Below are positions 1-8,396 of a stretch of DNA of 36,204 nucleotides, in pieces. The notes beneath the pieces were generated by a model. It made no database searches and was not told the origin of the DNA. It saw only the letters and a program-made list of their open reading frames with translations. Position 1 is the first letter of the stretch, and each line of letters starts with the position of its first letter. The DNA is from Candidatus Giovannonibacteria bacterium (GTDB lineage Bacteria > Patescibacteriota > Minisyncoccia > JACPKW01 > UBA11713), in the NCBI GenBank assembly GCA_016176285.1, contig JACOXM010000012.1, positions 1 to 36,204 of the forward strand, given 5' to 3'. The position numbers and the translations under genes were made by a program.

Positions 1-834
1 CAGAAGGGTGGGCAATGGTTCAGGGGCGCAACGGGAAGAATGGCAATGGCTCCGGTGAGAGGAGCAAGGCAAGCAGCCGCACCTCTGGCGGAAAAAGTTG
101 CAAGATCGCCCCTTGGAAGAATTCCATTTCTTGGAAGGGGTGCGGCAAATATTGCGGCCTCTGAAAGAAAGGCTGCGGCTGAATATCAAAAATCAATCGA
201 GTCATTAAATTCCGATGAATTGAAAAACCAGTTAGGGAGCCCGCGCATTAATCCGACCAAATCGAAGGGTATAATAAATGAGTTAGTAAAAAGAGGGGAT
301 ATAAGTTTCAAGGGAGGCCTAACGCCCGACAGACTTCGGGCCGTTCATAGAGAAATGGGTAGGGTCGGAGAAAATACTAGAGATCTTGAAAGATTATGGC
401 CAGAGCTGGCTGTTTCTCAAAGTGTTTCGGACGCACTTAGAAAAGCTCCGGCCACAGACAGATTCAGAGATTTGGATCCAGCGACAGGTCCTTCTGCAAT
501 GAAAACCCTACGTGATACTGCGCGGAGAATTAGGCCCGATGATTTAAATAAAATGGATGACTCTGTAGCAGATCAGGCCCACACAATGGATGCGGTAGCT
601 GCAAGTTTATCAGTTGGGAGCGCCCAAGCCGCATTCAACCGTGGCGGAAGAATACACCAAGGAATCAGCGATGCCATAAAGCGTCTTAACCAAGCTCGCA
701 CCGGCCATGCCATCGGCGCTGGCCCCCTAACCACAGCCCAACGAACAGAAGTCGCCGCTACTCTTCGTGCGCTTGGAAATAATAGTCTTGCGAACTGGAT
801 CGAAAACGCTCCTATCGGCCAGGCGTTTATGTAA
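1..834 (+). CDS. VirB6/TrbL-like T4SS protein, C-terminal part (5' truncated by window)
   Basis: The reading frame is open from base 1, so the listed ATG at 40 is probably internal and the gene starts outside the window. The visible 277 residues are hydrophilic, rich in Ala, Arg and Lys, predicted mostly helical, and have no membrane segment. In Patescibacterial T4SS-like operons the gene before the proline-rich/PrgI pair is often a long polytopic VirB6/TrbL-like protein with a soluble helical tail, and this would fit that tail. The stop is followed 2 bases later by the next gene, so it is co-transcribed. The assignment rests on position and tail character only; no VirB6 membrane core can be seen here. 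Confidence 0.5.
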   Translation, partial: QKGGQWFRGATGRMAMAPVRGARQAAAPLAEKVARSPLGRIPFLGRGAANIAASERKAAAEYQKSIESLNSDELKNQLGSPRINPTKSKGIINELVKRGDISFKGGLTPDRLRAVHREMGRVGENTRDLERLWPELAVSQSVSDALRKAPATDRFRDLDPATGPSAMKTLRDTARRIRPDDLNKMDDSVADQAHTMDAVAASLSVGSAQAAFNRGGRIHQGISDAIKRLNQARTGHAIGAGPLTTAQRTEVAATLRALGNNSLANWIENAPIGQAFM

Positions 835-836
835 AT

Positions 837-1796
837 ATGCAAACAACACAGGAACAATTAAGACAAAATTACGTGAGACTTCCGCAAGATTTAAAGGATG
901 CACTTTTCAGTATGGAGGCGGCAGACACGATCGGAAAATTAAGAATAAAATACAATCTCAATGAAAAAGGATCTTTACTCGCGGACGAAACCGGACTCGT
1001 GATGTTAGGAATTCTCCATCCCCGTGATTTTATTTCTGATCTCGCAGAAAAACTTGGAGTGGACCGCGAAACGGCAAAAAAAATCGCGGACGATGTTAAT
1101 CAGCAGATTTTTCAGAAGGTCAGGATAAGCTTGAGAAAAATTTACGGCATATCGGACCAAGAGCCGATTACAAAAGAAACGGTTCAAGTGAAACCAAGCG
1201 TTCCCGCACCCCCGCCTGCGCCAATAATAAAAATAGCCGAAGACGTTGCAAGTAAAATTCCGGCACCAAAGCCTCCGATGCCTCCTCGTCCACCTGTTCC
1301 CCCTCCTCAAGCATCGAATCTGCCGCCGGTTTTACGCGTCCCTCCATCGGCTCCGCCGCGAGAAACCCCAAAAGAAGAACTGCGCCCGCTCGAAATTCGC
1401 CCGCTAAAAAGTCCGTTCGATTCCGGAAAACCGTTTACCCCGAAAGTACCGCCCGCCAGCAACGCTTCGCCCGCCCGAAACGCTGCGCATATCGCGGCGG
1501 GCGGGCGTAGCGATGCGGACGGGCCCACCATCCCGGTAGCGCCAAAACCAATAGCAGTAACAGCTAAGCCAGAGGGTGTTTCGCATGCACCGCCGCCCCC
1601 CGAGAAACTTGTTCCAAAAATAGAACCCAAAAATTTGGAAAAAGACCACGGCCTTTTGGTAATGCCCCAGTCGCCTCCATCGAAAGAGAAAGAAAAAGAG
1701 AAGGAAAAAAATTTTGGAGCGCCGCCCCCAGGCATGGCATTTTTAGATAAAAAAATAGAAAAGAAAATAAATGACCCTTACCGTGAAAATATTTAG
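837..1796 (+). CDS. Proline-rich T4SS-operon protein with conserved helical N-domain
   Basis: A 319-residue protein without signal peptide or membrane segment. Residues 1 to about 100 form a helical domain (LPQDLKDALFSMEAADTIGK, then a segment around LGVDRETAKKIADDVNQQIF) of a kind common in Patescibacterial proteins near T4SS genes. Residues about 115 to 300 are low-complexity and proline-rich, with PPP and PPAP runs and a KEKEKEKEK tract. This suggests an extended cytoplasmic linker or docking protein; the function is unknown. The start lies 2 bases after the previous stop. An unusually GC-rich palindromic segment encoding an Ala/Arg/Gly-rich stretch lies inside the linker and looks like an insertion. 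Confidence 0.75.
   Translation: MQTTQEQLRQNYVRLPQDLKDALFSMEAADTIGKLRIKYNLNEKGSLLADETGLVMLGILHPRDFISDLAEKLGVDRETAKKIADDVNQQIFQKVRISLRKIYGISDQEPITKETVQVKPSVPAPPPAPIIKIAEDVASKIPAPKPPMPPRPPVPPPQASNLPPVLRVPPSAPPRETPKEELRPLEIRPLKSPFDSGKPFTPKVPPASNASPARNAAHIAAGGRSDADGPTIPVAPKPIAVTAKPEGVSHAPPPPEKLVPKIEPKNLEKDHGLLVMPQSPPSKEKEKEKEKNFGAPPPGMAFLDKKIEKKINDPYRENI
1463..1512. repeat. GC-rich imperfect palindrome inside the coding sequence
   Basis: Two 15-base arms (CGCTTCGCCCGCCCG at 1463-1477 and CGGGCGGGCGTAGCG at 1498-1512) are complementary except for one position and enclose a 20-base loop. A degenerate direct repeat (CCCGCCAGCAACGCTTCG followed by CCCGCCCGAAACGCTGCG) overlaps the left arm. The composition is far more GC-rich than the rest of the gene. 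It resembles a REP-like or small palindromic element captured in frame within a disordered linker. Confidence 0.6.
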
Positions 1797-1800
1797 TTTC

Positions 1801-2241
1801 ATGCAACAATTTCACGTTCCACAATTCATAGAGGTAGAAGACAAGATTTTTTGGTCGCTTACGCTGAAACAGTTTATTTATGTAATCGGCGGCGGCGGAA
1901 TTGCGTTCATTATGTATGTTTTTCTTAAAGCATATCTTCCGTTTTTTATCATTCTTACGCTCGCCCTGCCGGTGATAGCTTTTTTCCTCGCCCTCGCTTT
2001 TTATAAAATCAACGGCCAGCCTTTTATAAAAATCCTTGAGAGCGCCCTTAACCATTATTCCAGGTCCCGCCTTTTTATTTGGAAAAGGATCGAGCGAGAG
2101 GAAAAGATCCAGACTTACCAGAAAAAGATAGAAAAAAAAGGAAATGCTTTTTATATGCCGAATACCGCCGGGTCGAAATTGAAAGACATATCCTGGGCAT
2201 TGGATATCCATGGACGTAAAAATATAGAGCCAGAAACATGA
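1801..2241 (+). CDS. PrgI family membrane protein
   Basis: The protein begins MQQFHVPQFIEVEDKIF, followed by LTLKQF, two adjacent membrane segments (about residues 20-40 and 43-68) and a basic cytoplasmic tail. This is the PrgI family signature; PrgI partners VirB4 in Gram-positive and Patescibacterial T4SS and is compared with VirB3. The ORF track starts at 1771, which adds 10 residues and overlaps the previous gene by 26 bases. I prefer the ATG at 1801, 4 bases after the previous stop, because family members begin with this Q-F-x-V-P-Q-F motif. The stop is TGA, inside an ATGA overlap with the next gene. Confidence 0.88.
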   Translation: MQQFHVPQFIEVEDKIFWSLTLKQFIYVIGGGGIAFIMYVFLKAYLPFFIILTLALPVIAFFLALAFYKINGQPFIKILESALNHYSRSRLFIWKRIEREEKIQTYQKKIEKKGNAFYMPNTAGSKLKDISWALDIHGRKNIEPET

Positions 2242-2894
2242 AATCTTCACTTAAAGCGCGGAGCGCGCAAGAATTTGTACCCATAGAGGAAATCCGCGAA
2301 GGAATAATCATTCTGAAGAGCGGGGGATTGAGGATGGTGCTAATGGCATCGTCCACAAACTTCGCGCTTAAATCCACTCAGGAGCAGGAAGCGACAATTT
2401 ATCAGTACCAGAATTTTTTGAATTCTCTTGATTTCACCGTGCAGTTTTCAATCCAGTCAAGAAAGTTAAATATAGCTCCATACCTCGAAACCTTAAAAGA
2501 AGTGGAGAAAACCCAAACGAATGAATTATTAAAAATTCAAACGCGCGAATACATAGAGTTCATAAAAAATTTCGTGGAGACTTCGAATATTGTATCAAAG
2601 TCTTTCTTCGTTATTGTTCCCTACGAGCCGCCGATATTCGAGAGCCCCAAGGGCGCCGCCGAATCGCTTCTTGGCTTTTTTTCGAGCAACAAAGAAACCG
2701 CAAAAAAAATTCCGGACAATAAATTCGAAGAATATAAAATCCAGCTTTTTCAGAGGGTAGACACCGTGGCGCAAGGACTCACAAGCGCGGGGGTGAGAGT
2801 CGCGCCCTTAAACACGGAGGAACTAACGGAACTTTATTTCAGCCTTTTTAATCCCGGCGAAGCGGAGAAGGGAAGGGCACCGGAAATTTTATAA
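2238..2894 (+). CDS. TraC-like protein (split-off N-terminal domain of VirB4)
   Basis: A 218-residue soluble protein, predicted alpha/beta, with segments such as FVPIEEIREGIIILKSGGLR near the N-terminus and KSFFVIVPYEPP near residue 120. Both resemble the N-terminal domain of VirB4/TraC ATPases, and the ATPase gene follows directly. In Patescibacteria this domain is commonly a separate gene, so VirB4 works as two polypeptides. It shares an ATGA overlap with the PrgI gene upstream and lies 4 bases before the ATPase gene, so stoichiometric co-translation is likely. It has no Walker motif, so it is probably a structural or docking subunit at the inner membrane. Confidence 0.8.
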   Translation: MKSSLKARSAQEFVPIEEIREGIIILKSGGLRMVLMASSTNFALKSTQEQEATIYQYQNFLNSLDFTVQFSIQSRKLNIAPYLETLKEVEKTQTNELLKIQTREYIEFIKNFVETSNIVSKSFFVIVPYEPPIFESPKGAAESLLGFFSSNKETAKKIPDNKFEEYKIQLFQRVDTVAQGLTSAGVRVAPLNTEELTELYFSLFNPGEAEKGRAPEIL

Positions 2895-2898
2895 AAAC

Positions 2899-4707
2899 AT
2901 GGCAATCCTTGGATTCGGAAAAAAAGAAAATGAAGAAAAAAATTTAACTCTTCCGGAAAGCCTGCGGGAATCTTCCGCGCTTTCCCTTGAAGATGTTGTT
3001 GCTCCGGCGGCGCTTCAAATAGACTCTAATTTTATAAAGCTGGGGGAAAAAGTCGCGCGCACTCTTTTCGTTTTTGCTTATCCAAGATATTTATCAGCAA
3101 ACTGGTTTTCGCCAGTTATAAATTTAGACAAAGTTTTTGATATTTCTATTTTTATTCACCCGCTCGATACCTCCGCCATTTTGCGACAGCTTGAAAAAAA
3201 AGTCGCAGAGGTGCAATCACAGATCCATGACCGGGAAAACCAGGGCTATGTGCGCGATCCCATGCTCGATACCGCGCACCAGGATTTGGAAGAATTGCGG
3301 GACAACCTTCAGCAGGCACAGGAAAGACTTTTTTCTTTCGGCCTTTATGTTACGGTATACGCGGACGATCTTGCGGAACTGAATAAAACCGAAATGGAAA
3401 TCCGATCTATCCTGGAATCCAAATTAATTTATGTAAAACCGGCCCTCTTTCAGCAGGGCGAAGGAATCGAAAGCGTTTTTCCGCTCGGAACGGATAAAAT
3501 CGAAATAAATACAAAACTCAATTCTTCCCCGATTTCATCGCTCTTCCCATTTATTTCTTTTGACCTTACTTCAAACAAAGGAATACTCTACGGAATTAAT
3601 CGCCACAACTCGAGCTTAGTTCTCTTTGACCGCTTCTCGCTTGAAAACTATAACTCCGTCGTATTCGCAAAGTCCGGTTCTGGAAAATCATACGCCACAA
3701 AACTCGAAATTTTAAGGTCGTTAATGTTCGGCGTTGACGTAATAGTGATCGACCCAGAAAGAGAATACGAATATCTCGCGGAAACTGTAGACGGAAGATA
3801 TTTTAATATTTCCCTATCTTCGCACCACCACATAAATCCTTTTGATCTTCCTGTCGCAAGGGAAGACGAATCCCCGGCAGACGTGCTTCGCTCAAATATC
3901 GTAAACCTCATCGGCCTTTTTAGAATAATGTTCGGGGGGCTTACGCCGGAAGAAGACGCCATTTTGGATAAAGCTATAAGCGAAACTTACGCCTCGAGAG
4001 ATATAACCATTGAATCCGATTTTTCGAAAATCACGCCCCCTATTCTTTCTGACCTTGAACTTGTCCTCGCGAACATGGAGGGGGGGGAATCCTTAGCGCA
4101 AAAACTCCAGAAATATACGCGGGGGACATGGGCAGGATTCATAAACCAGCCGACAAACGTGGATATAAACAAGAAGCTCGTAGTTTTTTCAGTGAGAGAT
4201 ATGGAAGACGAGCTCCGCCCGATAGCAATTTATCTGATAATCCACCACGTTTGGAATACGGTGCGTTCTTCAATAAAAAAACGCTTATTAATAGTAGACG
4301 AGGCTTGGTGGTTAATGAAATCTACGGATGGCGCATCATTCCTCTTTGGAATCGCGAAGAGAGCAAGAAAATATTATTTAGGCATTACAACTGTAACACA
4401 GGATGTGGGAGACTTCTTGAATTCCGAATATGGCAAAGCAATTATCACGAACTCCTCCCTACAGCTACTTTTAAAACAGGCCCCGGCGACAATTGATTTG
4501 CTTAAAGAAACCTTCAATTTAACCGAAGAGGAAAAATTCCTGCTTCTGGAATCGGATGTAGGGGAAGGAATCTTTTTCGCGGGGATGAAACATATAGCCA
4601 TAAAAGTATTGGCTTCATACACGGAGGATCAGATTATCACCTCCGACCCATCCCAGCTTTTGGCGATTAAAAAGGCTAAAGAAGATTTTCAAAAAAGTAA
4701 CAGCTAA
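2899..4707 (+). CDS. virB4: VirB4-type T4SS ATPase
   Basis: A 602-residue protein. The N-terminal ~230 residues include a coiled-coil-like stretch (QLEKKVAEVQSQIHDRENQG) and match the VirB4 N-domain remainder. The P-loop AKSGSGKSYAT lies near residue 256, a downstream Walker B LLIVDEAWW near 463, and TTVTQDVGDFLNS follows. The DEAWWLM motif is characteristic of VirB4/TraC. These ATPases energise assembly of the pilus or secretion channel at the cytoplasmic membrane. No VirD4 coupling protein or relaxase is visible in the window, so conjugation cannot be assumed; protein secretion, DNA uptake or pilus dynamics remain possible. Confidence 0.95.
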   Translation: MAILGFGKKENEEKNLTLPESLRESSALSLEDVVAPAALQIDSNFIKLGEKVARTLFVFAYPRYLSANWFSPVINLDKVFDISIFIHPLDTSAILRQLEKKVAEVQSQIHDRENQGYVRDPMLDTAHQDLEELRDNLQQAQERLFSFGLYVTVYADDLAELNKTEMEIRSILESKLIYVKPALFQQGEGIESVFPLGTDKIEINTKLNSSPISSLFPFISFDLTSNKGILYGINRHNSSLVLFDRFSLENYNSVVFAKSGSGKSYATKLEILRSLMFGVDVIVIDPEREYEYLAETVDGRYFNISLSSHHHINPFDLPVAREDESPADVLRSNIVNLIGLFRIMFGGLTPEEDAILDKAISETYASRDITIESDFSKITPPILSDLELVLANMEGGESLAQKLQKYTRGTWAGFINQPTNVDINKKLVVFSVRDMEDELRPIAIYLIIHHVWNTVRSSIKKRLLIVDEAWWLMKSTDGASFLFGIAKRARKYYLGITTVTQDVGDFLNSEYGKAIITNSSLQLLLKQAPATIDLLKETFNLTEEEKFLLLESDVGEGIFFAGMKHIAIKVLASYTEDQIITSDPSQLLAIKKAKEDFQKSNS

Positions 4708-5270
4708 TGGAAAACGCCCAAGAACAAATAGAGATGGGGGAACAAAAGATGCGCCTTGACGCGGCCAGGAGATCCGCTATTGAACCTGTAAAAAACGAGG
4801 CGGACAAGCTCGATCAAAAAATAAAGAGAGCACAGGGAGCGATGAATTCGGTTGTTGCCTTAATTTTAGCTTTCTCAAAAGATCTTTTCGATATTGTGGC
4901 CGAATATGTGATAACAAAAATTTCGCTTGCAACAGCTATAATTCCTGGCGCGGGTTTATTATTCGCGCCAGCCGTCAATATGTCTTTTCAAATAGCAAAA
5001 GCAATCACTGGACTTTTTTTAGCGGGAATACTCTATCTATACTTGTGGCGCATGGAATTGCTTCCTAAATCAGGGAGGGCCTCAAGATATATAATGTTAT
5101 TATTTGGCCTTGGGGTAGATAATATTCCCGGGATAGGAGACTTTTTCGTAAATACAATAAATGCAATTTATGCGATAATTAATAGATGGGTAGAAGCACA
5201 ACCCAAAAAAGCTAAACTTAGAAAATTAAGAAAAACAGAAGCAAAAATAGCTAGAAAATATGCAATATAA
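4707..5270 (+). CDS. T4SS-operon integral membrane protein
   Basis: This gene overlaps the virB4 stop by one base (TAATG). The 187-residue product has a charged, coiled-coil-prone N-terminus (residues 1-45), about three hydrophobic segments (near 46-66, 72-95 and 97-113) plus a possible fourth near 126-155, and a very basic tail (KKAKLRKLRKTEAKIARK). No named family is recognised. Its place between the ATPase and the extracellular components suggests an inner-membrane part of the apparatus. Confidence 0.75.
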   Translation: MENAQEQIEMGEQKMRLDAARRSAIEPVKNEADKLDQKIKRAQGAMNSVVALILAFSKDLFDIVAEYVITKISLATAIIPGAGLLFAPAVNMSFQIAKAITGLFLAGILYLYLWRMELLPKSGRASRYIMLLFGLGVDNIPGIGDFFVNTINAIYAIINRWVEAQPKKAKLRKLRKTEAKIARKYAI

Positions 5271-6243
5271 GCGCTTAATTATAATACCTATCTTAATGCT
5301 TTCATTAATAGGAGTGAGGGCTGATGCACAATTCGCTCCGACCTCGACCCTTTTCATAAAAATAACCCCAGATTTTCCGGAGCCTGGGGTTAATGTAACA
5401 GCAGAATTAATTTCTTATAATACCGACTTGGATTTGGCTAGTATTACATGGACATTAGATGGGAAAGTCATCCTAACCGGCGCTGGTTCCAAGCAAGTTT
5501 CGTTTACAAGCGCATCCATTGGTTCAAAAAATACCCTAAAGGCAGTAGCCATTGATCCCGGCGGCCAAACCTACCAAACCTCGATAATAATACGCCCGGC
5601 GCGCGTAACGATGTTGATTGAAGCTAAAAGCCGCGTTCCGGTTTGGTATAAAGGAGCGGCACTGCCTTCTGCGGATGGCCGCGTTTTAGTTACAGCAGTT
5701 CCGGAATTTTATTCGGGCGCGTCCAAAATAAATCCGGCTTTATTAATATATGAATGGCGCGTTGATGGAGAAATTAAAAGGGGGCTTTCGGGGAAGGGAA
5801 AGCAAAATATTTCTGTTTTGGCGCCGGGGGCTGGAAGTACCCCCAAAGATATTGAAGTAAAAATAAGTTCTTCTGACGGAACAATGAAACAACAAGGTTT
5901 TGCTTCTATAAAGCCGTATCCAGTAGAGCTCCTTTTTTACGAAAGAAGTTCTTCGGGATTAATCACTTCCGGCGCTATTAAAACCAAGGTGATATCGCCA
6001 GGAACTAAATTCGAAGTTGAGGCCGTTCCCTTTTTCGTAAATTACCAATCATCATCGGATTTAAGTTATTCGTGGAGGCAAAACGGAAATTCCATCTCCC
6101 CATTGTCGGGCCGGCCGCAAGCGCTTTCGGTTGAAGCGCTTAGTGGAACGGGGGGCGAGGGCGCACAAATCGATGTAATAATTACAAATGCGAAAAATAT
6201 TTTTGAAAAAATTTATAATTATTTCGATGTTGAAGTTAAATAA
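5260..6243 (+). CDS. Secreted protein with PKD/Ig-like beta-sandwich repeats
   Basis: Residues 1-23 form a signal peptide (MQYKRLIIIPILMLSLIGVR, then ADA before the mature QFAP). The rest is beta-rich with about three PKD- or Ig-like modules: residues about 28-112 (around ASITWTLDGKVI), about 120-220 (LLIYEWRVDGEIKRG) and about 222-327 (DLSYSWRQNGNSI). The recurring pattern Y-x-W-x-x-[DN]-G is typical of PKD-like domains. It overlaps the previous gene by 11 bases. An exported, possibly cell-surface part of the T4SS-like machine is the most likely role; adhesion is an alternative. Confidence 0.8.
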   Translation: MQYKRLIIIPILMLSLIGVRADAQFAPTSTLFIKITPDFPEPGVNVTAELISYNTDLDLASITWTLDGKVILTGAGSKQVSFTSASIGSKNTLKAVAIDPGGQTYQTSIIIRPARVTMLIEAKSRVPVWYKGAALPSADGRVLVTAVPEFYSGASKINPALLIYEWRVDGEIKRGLSGKGKQNISVLAPGAGSTPKDIEVKISSSDGTMKQQGFASIKPYPVELLFYERSSSGLITSGAIKTKVISPGTKFEVEAVPFFVNYQSSSDLSYSWRQNGNSISPLSGRPQALSVEALSGTGGEGAQIDVIITNAKNIFEKIYNYFDVEVK

Positions 6244-6736
6244 AAAAATAATATTTGCGGGTGCGGTAATCACTCCGGCGGGAGGGCCGCCGAATGATTG
6301 GTTGAGCTATGCCCAATTTATTTATCCGTTTATAATCTCGGTTGCAGCGGTGCTAGCGGTAATAATGCTGATAGTCGCGGGCTTAGAAATGATGACGGCT
6401 TCCGAAGGGATGCGCTCGGATGCAAAACAAAAAATCCAAAACGCATTATTGGGCCTGCTTCTGGCCGTCGGAGCTTATTTGATTTTAAATACAATAAATC
6501 CGGATTTATTGAAATTAAAAATTAATACGAGTGGGTTAAGGATAAATGTGCAAGGCCAAAGCGACTCCGGGGGACCAAATCCCACTAAAAATCCTGCAGC
6601 GACATATGCATGTATTTCTGGTTTCTGGGGAACTCCAACGGGATCCTGTTACACAAGTATTTCTGATTGCAATAAACAATGCTCAGGAATGTTAAGCGGT
6701 TGTGGCCCCGCCCCCAAACACTGTGGAATTAAATAA
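6227..6736 (+). CDS. VirB2/TrbC-like T4SS pilin with cysteine-rich tail
   Basis: From ATG 6227 the product is about 169 residues. It has a hydrophobic leader, then two membrane helices (IYPFIISVAAVLAVIMLIVA and NALLGLLLAVGAYLILNTI) separated by a short loop with MMTASEGMRSDAKQKIQ, which is the usual Patescibacterial T4SS pilin pattern. The ORF track starts at 6188, inside the previous gene; both starts are possible and I prefer 6227 because 6188 gives a 56-base overlap. The unusual part is the C-terminal extension with six cysteines in about 40 residues, which could make three disulfides outside the cell. Confidence 0.85.
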   Translation: MLKLNKKIIFAGAVITPAGGPPNDWLSYAQFIYPFIISVAAVLAVIMLIVAGLEMMTASEGMRSDAKQKIQNALLGLLLAVGAYLILNTINPDLLKLKINTSGLRINVQGQSDSGGPNPTKNPAATYACISGFWGTPTGSCYTSISDCNKQCSGMLSGCGPAPKHCGIK

Positions 6737-6737
6737 T

Positions 6738-7928
6738 ATGCAAAATATTTTAACAAAAAAAAATATAATAATAGCACTTGCGGTACTGGTAATTTTTTTC
6801 TTTGGCGCCGGAGCTTATTGGTACTACTCAGATAATAATAAGGATAATAAATCCGGGGGAATTTTAGGCCGCTTTTTTCCGGAAGGAGAAAATAAAGAAA
6901 ATACTTCCGGAGAAAATAATAACAGCAGTGGCGGAAATCCTACCGGCGGGGAAGTAAAAAACACAGAGAGTTTTCAGTTGGTGAAAGAACCCGTTTCCGG
7001 TGCAATTTTTATAAAAGCGCCAAAAGGAGGAGTTTCTAAAATAAGATATATCGAAAAAGCAACCGGAGATTTGTATGAGATGGGGGCCAATGGAGAGGAC
7101 AAAAGTAAAATTGCCGCCACGAATATTCCCTGGGCTTTTGATGTAATTTGGTCCCCGGACGGCAGGCGCGCAATATTAAAAACCGTCTCCGGGGATAAAA
7201 TGAACGCGACGATCGCGACTTTTTCCGGCTCTTCCGTTAAAACCGCCTTTCTTCCCGAGGGTGCGCGCGACGTAGTTTTTTCGCCGAAAGGGGACAGAAT
7301 AGCATACGTTCTTCAGAGCGGGGATGACGGAAGTATAATAACTTCGACCGTTGACTTAAAAAATAAAATAACCCGGCTTAAACTAAAATTTTCGTCATGG
7401 AAACTTTTCTGGCCGGAGGAAGGAAATATTTACGCCCTCACAAGCCCTTCCGCATTTCTTGACGGCCATTTATATAGAATAAATTTAGCGTCAGGCGCAT
7501 TTACTAAAATATTAAACCAGAAGGCAGGACTCACGGCGGCCATAAATAGTACGGCTATATTATTCTCCGAAACTGATGCTGGAAATAAAACGATGAATCT
7601 ATTCCTCTCAAACAACCTGGGAAGTAAAATCGCCCCCCTTCCGATAAAAACCCTGCCCGAAAAATGCATTTGGTCTCCGAAAAAGAAAGAGGTGGCCTAC
7701 TGCGCAACTCCCGTCGCGCTTCCCACGGCATCTTACCCGGACGACTGGTATAAAGGAAAAATAAATTTTGAAGATACTATAATTAAAATAGATCTCGGCA
7801 CAAAATCATTCGACTCAATTTTAATACCTCAGCAAGGGGACGCCACAAATCTATTTCTGTCCGATGACGAAACTATTTTATTTTTCATAAACAAAAGTGA
7901 CTCTTCCCTCTGGAAGATCAAGCTGTAG
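6738..7928 (+). CDS. Membrane-anchored WD40/TolB-like beta-propeller protein
   Basis: The ATG at 6738 follows the pilin stop by one base; the ORF track's 6702 start would overlap the pilin and add 12 unrelated residues. Residues 7-29 form one membrane anchor (IIIALAVLVIFFFGAGAYWY), followed by a Gly/Asn/Ser-rich linker to about 75. The remainder is a beta-propeller with repeated blades containing SPDGRRAIL, SPKGDRIAYV and SPKKKEVAYC, as in TolB/PD40 proteins. The domain should lie outside the membrane. It ends the T4SS-like operon; its stop lies 3 bases from the end of the convergent jag gene, with no terminator hairpin between them. Confidence 0.82.
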   Translation: MQNILTKKNIIIALAVLVIFFFGAGAYWYYSDNNKDNKSGGILGRFFPEGENKENTSGENNNSSGGNPTGGEVKNTESFQLVKEPVSGAIFIKAPKGGVSKIRYIEKATGDLYEMGANGEDKSKIAATNIPWAFDVIWSPDGRRAILKTVSGDKMNATIATFSGSSVKTAFLPEGARDVVFSPKGDRIAYVLQSGDDGSIITSTVDLKNKITRLKLKFSSWKLFWPEEGNIYALTSPSAFLDGHLYRINLASGAFTKILNQKAGLTAAINSTAILFSETDAGNKTMNLFLSNNLGSKIAPLPIKTLPEKCIWSPKKKEVAYCATPVALPTASYPDDWYKGKINFEDTIIKIDLGTKSFDSILIPQQGDATNLFLSDDETILFFINKSDSSLWKIKL

Positions 7929-7931
7929 AAT

Positions 7932-8396
7932 TTAGGATTCCGGCAAAAATGGCTTAATTACCACCTTTCTATTCGGCTCTTCGCCAACGGATTGGGTAAT
8001 TATATCCGGATACTCCGTCAAAATTGCATGGACGATTCTTCTCTCATAAGAGCTCATCGGCCTTAGTTGAATTTCTTTCTTGAAATATCGGACTCTTTGC
8101 GCGGAAAGCCTGGCTAAATCCTTAATTTCTTCCGCTTTTTGTTTTTGGTAATCGTTTACATCAATGGAGTAGGGGACCTCGATCTTCCCGATTTTTGCCT
8201 CAACCATTCTCTTTATAAGATGGTTTAGCGACACAAGATTTTCTCCCTTTTCGCCAATCAAAAGTCCGGCTTCGTGTGCCTTAATTTGAAATTGGACATT
8301 GTCGGTGGTTTCAAAAATATTAACCTCGCCAAAAATTTCCATTTTCGACAGAAGCTCTGCGATTATTTCTTTAATTTTTTCCTTCTCCTCTCCCAT
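7932..8396 (-). CDS. jag: Jag/KhpB RNA-binding protein (KH + R3H)
   Basis: A 154-residue protein. The middle has a type II KH domain with the GxxG loop (LLIGEKGENLVSLNHLIKRM) and the C-terminus has an R3H domain (ERRIVHAILTEYPDI, then VGEEPNRKVVI), with the RxxxH motif visible. The Jag N-terminal domain found in many Firmicute proteins is absent, so this is a short form. KhpB-type proteins bind RNA and affect cell division and envelope synthesis. It overlaps yidC by 26 bases, the usual yidC-jag pairing, and is last in the rpmH-rnpA-yidD-yidC-jag operon. Confidence 0.92.
   Translation of the reverse strand: MGEEKEKIKEIIAELLSKMEIFGEVNIFETTDNVQFQIKAHEAGLLIGEKGENLVSLNHLIKRMVEAKIGKIEVPYSIDVNDYQKQKAEEIKDLARLSAQRVRYFKKEIQLRPMSSYERRIVHAILTEYPDIITQSVGEEPNRKVVIKPFLPES

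Noticed and set aside
1564-2250. 228-residue minus-strand ORF opposite the PrgI and proline-rich genes
   Set aside because: It is a shadow of two well-supported plus-strand genes and shows no family features.
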